Origin: BS750m-G69 sp964441235
Lineage (GTDB): Bacteria > Fidelibacterota > UBA2242
Reading direction: 5' to 3'
NCBI GenBank assembly: GCA_964441235.1
Contig: CAYTUQ010000070.1
Span: 1 to 14,527 of the forward strand
Length of the DNA stretch: 14,527 bases
Part shown: one piece after another, positions 13,938-14,527 of the stretch
How the letters are laid out: every line of letters starts with the position of its first letter
Position numbering within the stretch: position 1 is the stretch's first letter
Notes under the pieces: model-generated
The model's database searches: none
Told to the model about the DNA's origin: nothing
What the model saw: the letters and a program-made list of their open reading frames with translations, nothing else
Translations under genes and position numbers: made by a program

Positions 13938-13979
13938 AAACACCCCGTCTCAAAGAGATCCCTACTGGGATAAGTGTTT
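13938..13979. repeat. Left-end palindrome of the IS1380-type element
   Basis: AAACAC (13938-13943) and GTGTTT (13974-13979) are inverted around CCCCGTCTCAAAGAGATCCC and TACTGGGA. It lies 49 bases before the transposase start, where the element's left terminal repeat is expected. The right end is outside the window, so the true boundary cannot be fixed. The inner part recurs at 10794-10814. Confidence 0.45.
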
Positions 13980-14028
13980 AAATTACATTGTACTAAAAAG
14001 ATATTTAAAATCACTTACGAGGTGAATA

Positions 14029-14527
14029 ATGACAGACAGAATCTTATCATTCCAGTTCAAACAAACAAGGGAAAAAATCTCCGACAGAGGCGGTTTAGCA
14101 ATCATAGATGAATTCATTCAAGCTCTGGGAATACGCAAACAGATCGAAAATGAATATCCTTTCCCGGGTTCAAATCGAGGCATTATGCCATATGAATATA
14201 TTCGCACCCTGATTTACCATTTTATTGACGGTGGACGATATTTAGAAGACATACGGGATATCCAGGATGATGAGGGATTTCGGAAGTTAGTAGGCATAGA
14301 GACCTTACTCAGCCCGGACTCAATAGGAGATTGGTTACGCCGTCAAGGTTCATTGGGACGTGAGCATTATCTCCAGCGGATACTGGATCGCACGGTTGGT
14401 TATTATCTAAGCTCGGGAAAGGTCAATGATTACACCCTGGATATAGATGCAACCCTGATTGAATCGGACAAGGGCGATGGTCAAAAGAGCTATAACGGGA
14501 CAGTTGGTTACCATCCGATGCTCGGTT
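14029..14527 (+). CDS. IS1380-family transposase, N-terminal part (runs off right edge)
   Basis: Open frame of 166 codons from ATG 14029 to the window end, with GAGGTG five bases upstream. Seen: SDRGGLAIIDEFIQALGI near the start, PYEYIRTLIYHFIDGGRYLE (IS1380 N-terminal region), LLSPDSIGDWLRRQG and TLDIDATLIESDKGDGQKSY with the first catalytic Asp, followed by GTVGYHPML. The LDIDAT and Y-x-G-x-x-GYHP strings are typical of IS1380 DDE transposases. Codons are richer in G+C than the conflict locus, in line with a mobile element of separate origin. Intact as far as visible. Confidence 0.92.
   Translation, partial: MTDRILSFQFKQTREKISDRGGLAIIDEFIQALGIRKQIENEYPFPGSNRGIMPYEYIRTLIYHFIDGGRYLEDIRDIQDDEGFRKLVGIETLLSPDSIGDWLRRQGSLGREHYLQRILDRTVGYYLSSGKVNDYTLDIDATLIESDKGDGQKSYNGTVGYHPMLG

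Larger units (their letters stand above)
13174..14028. other. Gene-poor region with decayed fragments
   Basis: No intact gene is convincing. It holds a doubtful minus-strand ORF (13282-13512), short protein-like stretches on either strand (for example minus-strand RILRLDPAERTLDILRTENS around 13535-13605 and plus-strand ANRLAKWRKYQENLEKF ending at TAA near 13833), and the left end of an IS element from about 13938. It looks like a graveyard of accessory DNA. Confidence 0.5.

Overview
This window is an AT-rich bacterial chromosome segment made mostly of accessory genes. Several genes have clear Shine-Dalgarno sites (GGAGG or AGGTG types). Outer-membrane, lipoprotein and GIN-domain proteins point to a diderm cell, and an IS1380-type transposase, an attC-like site and many short palindromic or tandem intergenic repeats are present. 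Together these suggest the FCB group or a related candidate phylum, for example an Ignavibacteria- or Cloacimonadota-like lineage. This is inference from gene content only; there is no rRNA or other taxonomic marker.

Layout: (1) 1-400, minus strand: the N-terminal part of an archaemetzincin metalloprotease that runs off the left edge. (2) 401-1083: a gene-poor stretch with a direct repeat, a REP-like hairpin, a small ORF, a broken ORF and a pair of competing inverted repeats. (3) 1084-6520, plus strand: the core of interest, a compact five-gene locus. In order it holds a PRTase-CE type phosphoribosyltransferase-like protein, an ORC/CDC6-like P-loop ATPase, a Rossmann/CARF-like protein, a small cupin and a TrpF-like (phosphoribosylanthranilate isomerase fold) protein. 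Genes overlap or nearly abut. The first two match a pair predicted in computational work to belong to bacterial conflict (immune) systems; the role of the last three here is inference. (4) 6543-6648: an attC-like recombination site directly after the TrpF-like gene, then a short lipoprotein and an outer-membrane beta-barrel-like protein. (5) 7479-10181, minus strand: ABC ATPase, permease, YtrA-type GntR regulator and GIN-domain (DUF2807) protein, with a recognisable promoter and operator. (6) 10365-13173, plus strand: DUF3795 cysteine-rich protein, a TPR protein and an NAD synthetase with a long insertion. (7) 13174-14028: gene-poor debris, then an IS1380-family element entered from its left end.

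The conflict-like locus shows repeated damage. A roughly 179-bp element built from hairpins and flanked by terminal inverted repeats has inserted near the 3' end of the ATPase gene; the lost C-terminal tail of 42 residues is still readable, in frame, beyond it. The third gene has an in-frame TGA. The cupin has two opposite frameshifts, both at homopolymers. The first and fifth genes are intact. The locus may therefore be decaying, or some lesions may be sequencing errors.

The five genes share a possible theme of phosphoribosyl chemistry (a PRTase-fold protein and a TrpF-fold protein that keeps the Amadori catalytic Cys and Asp) combined with an ATPase and a putative nucleotide-sensing Rossmann protein. 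I found no CRISPR array, rRNA or tRNA.
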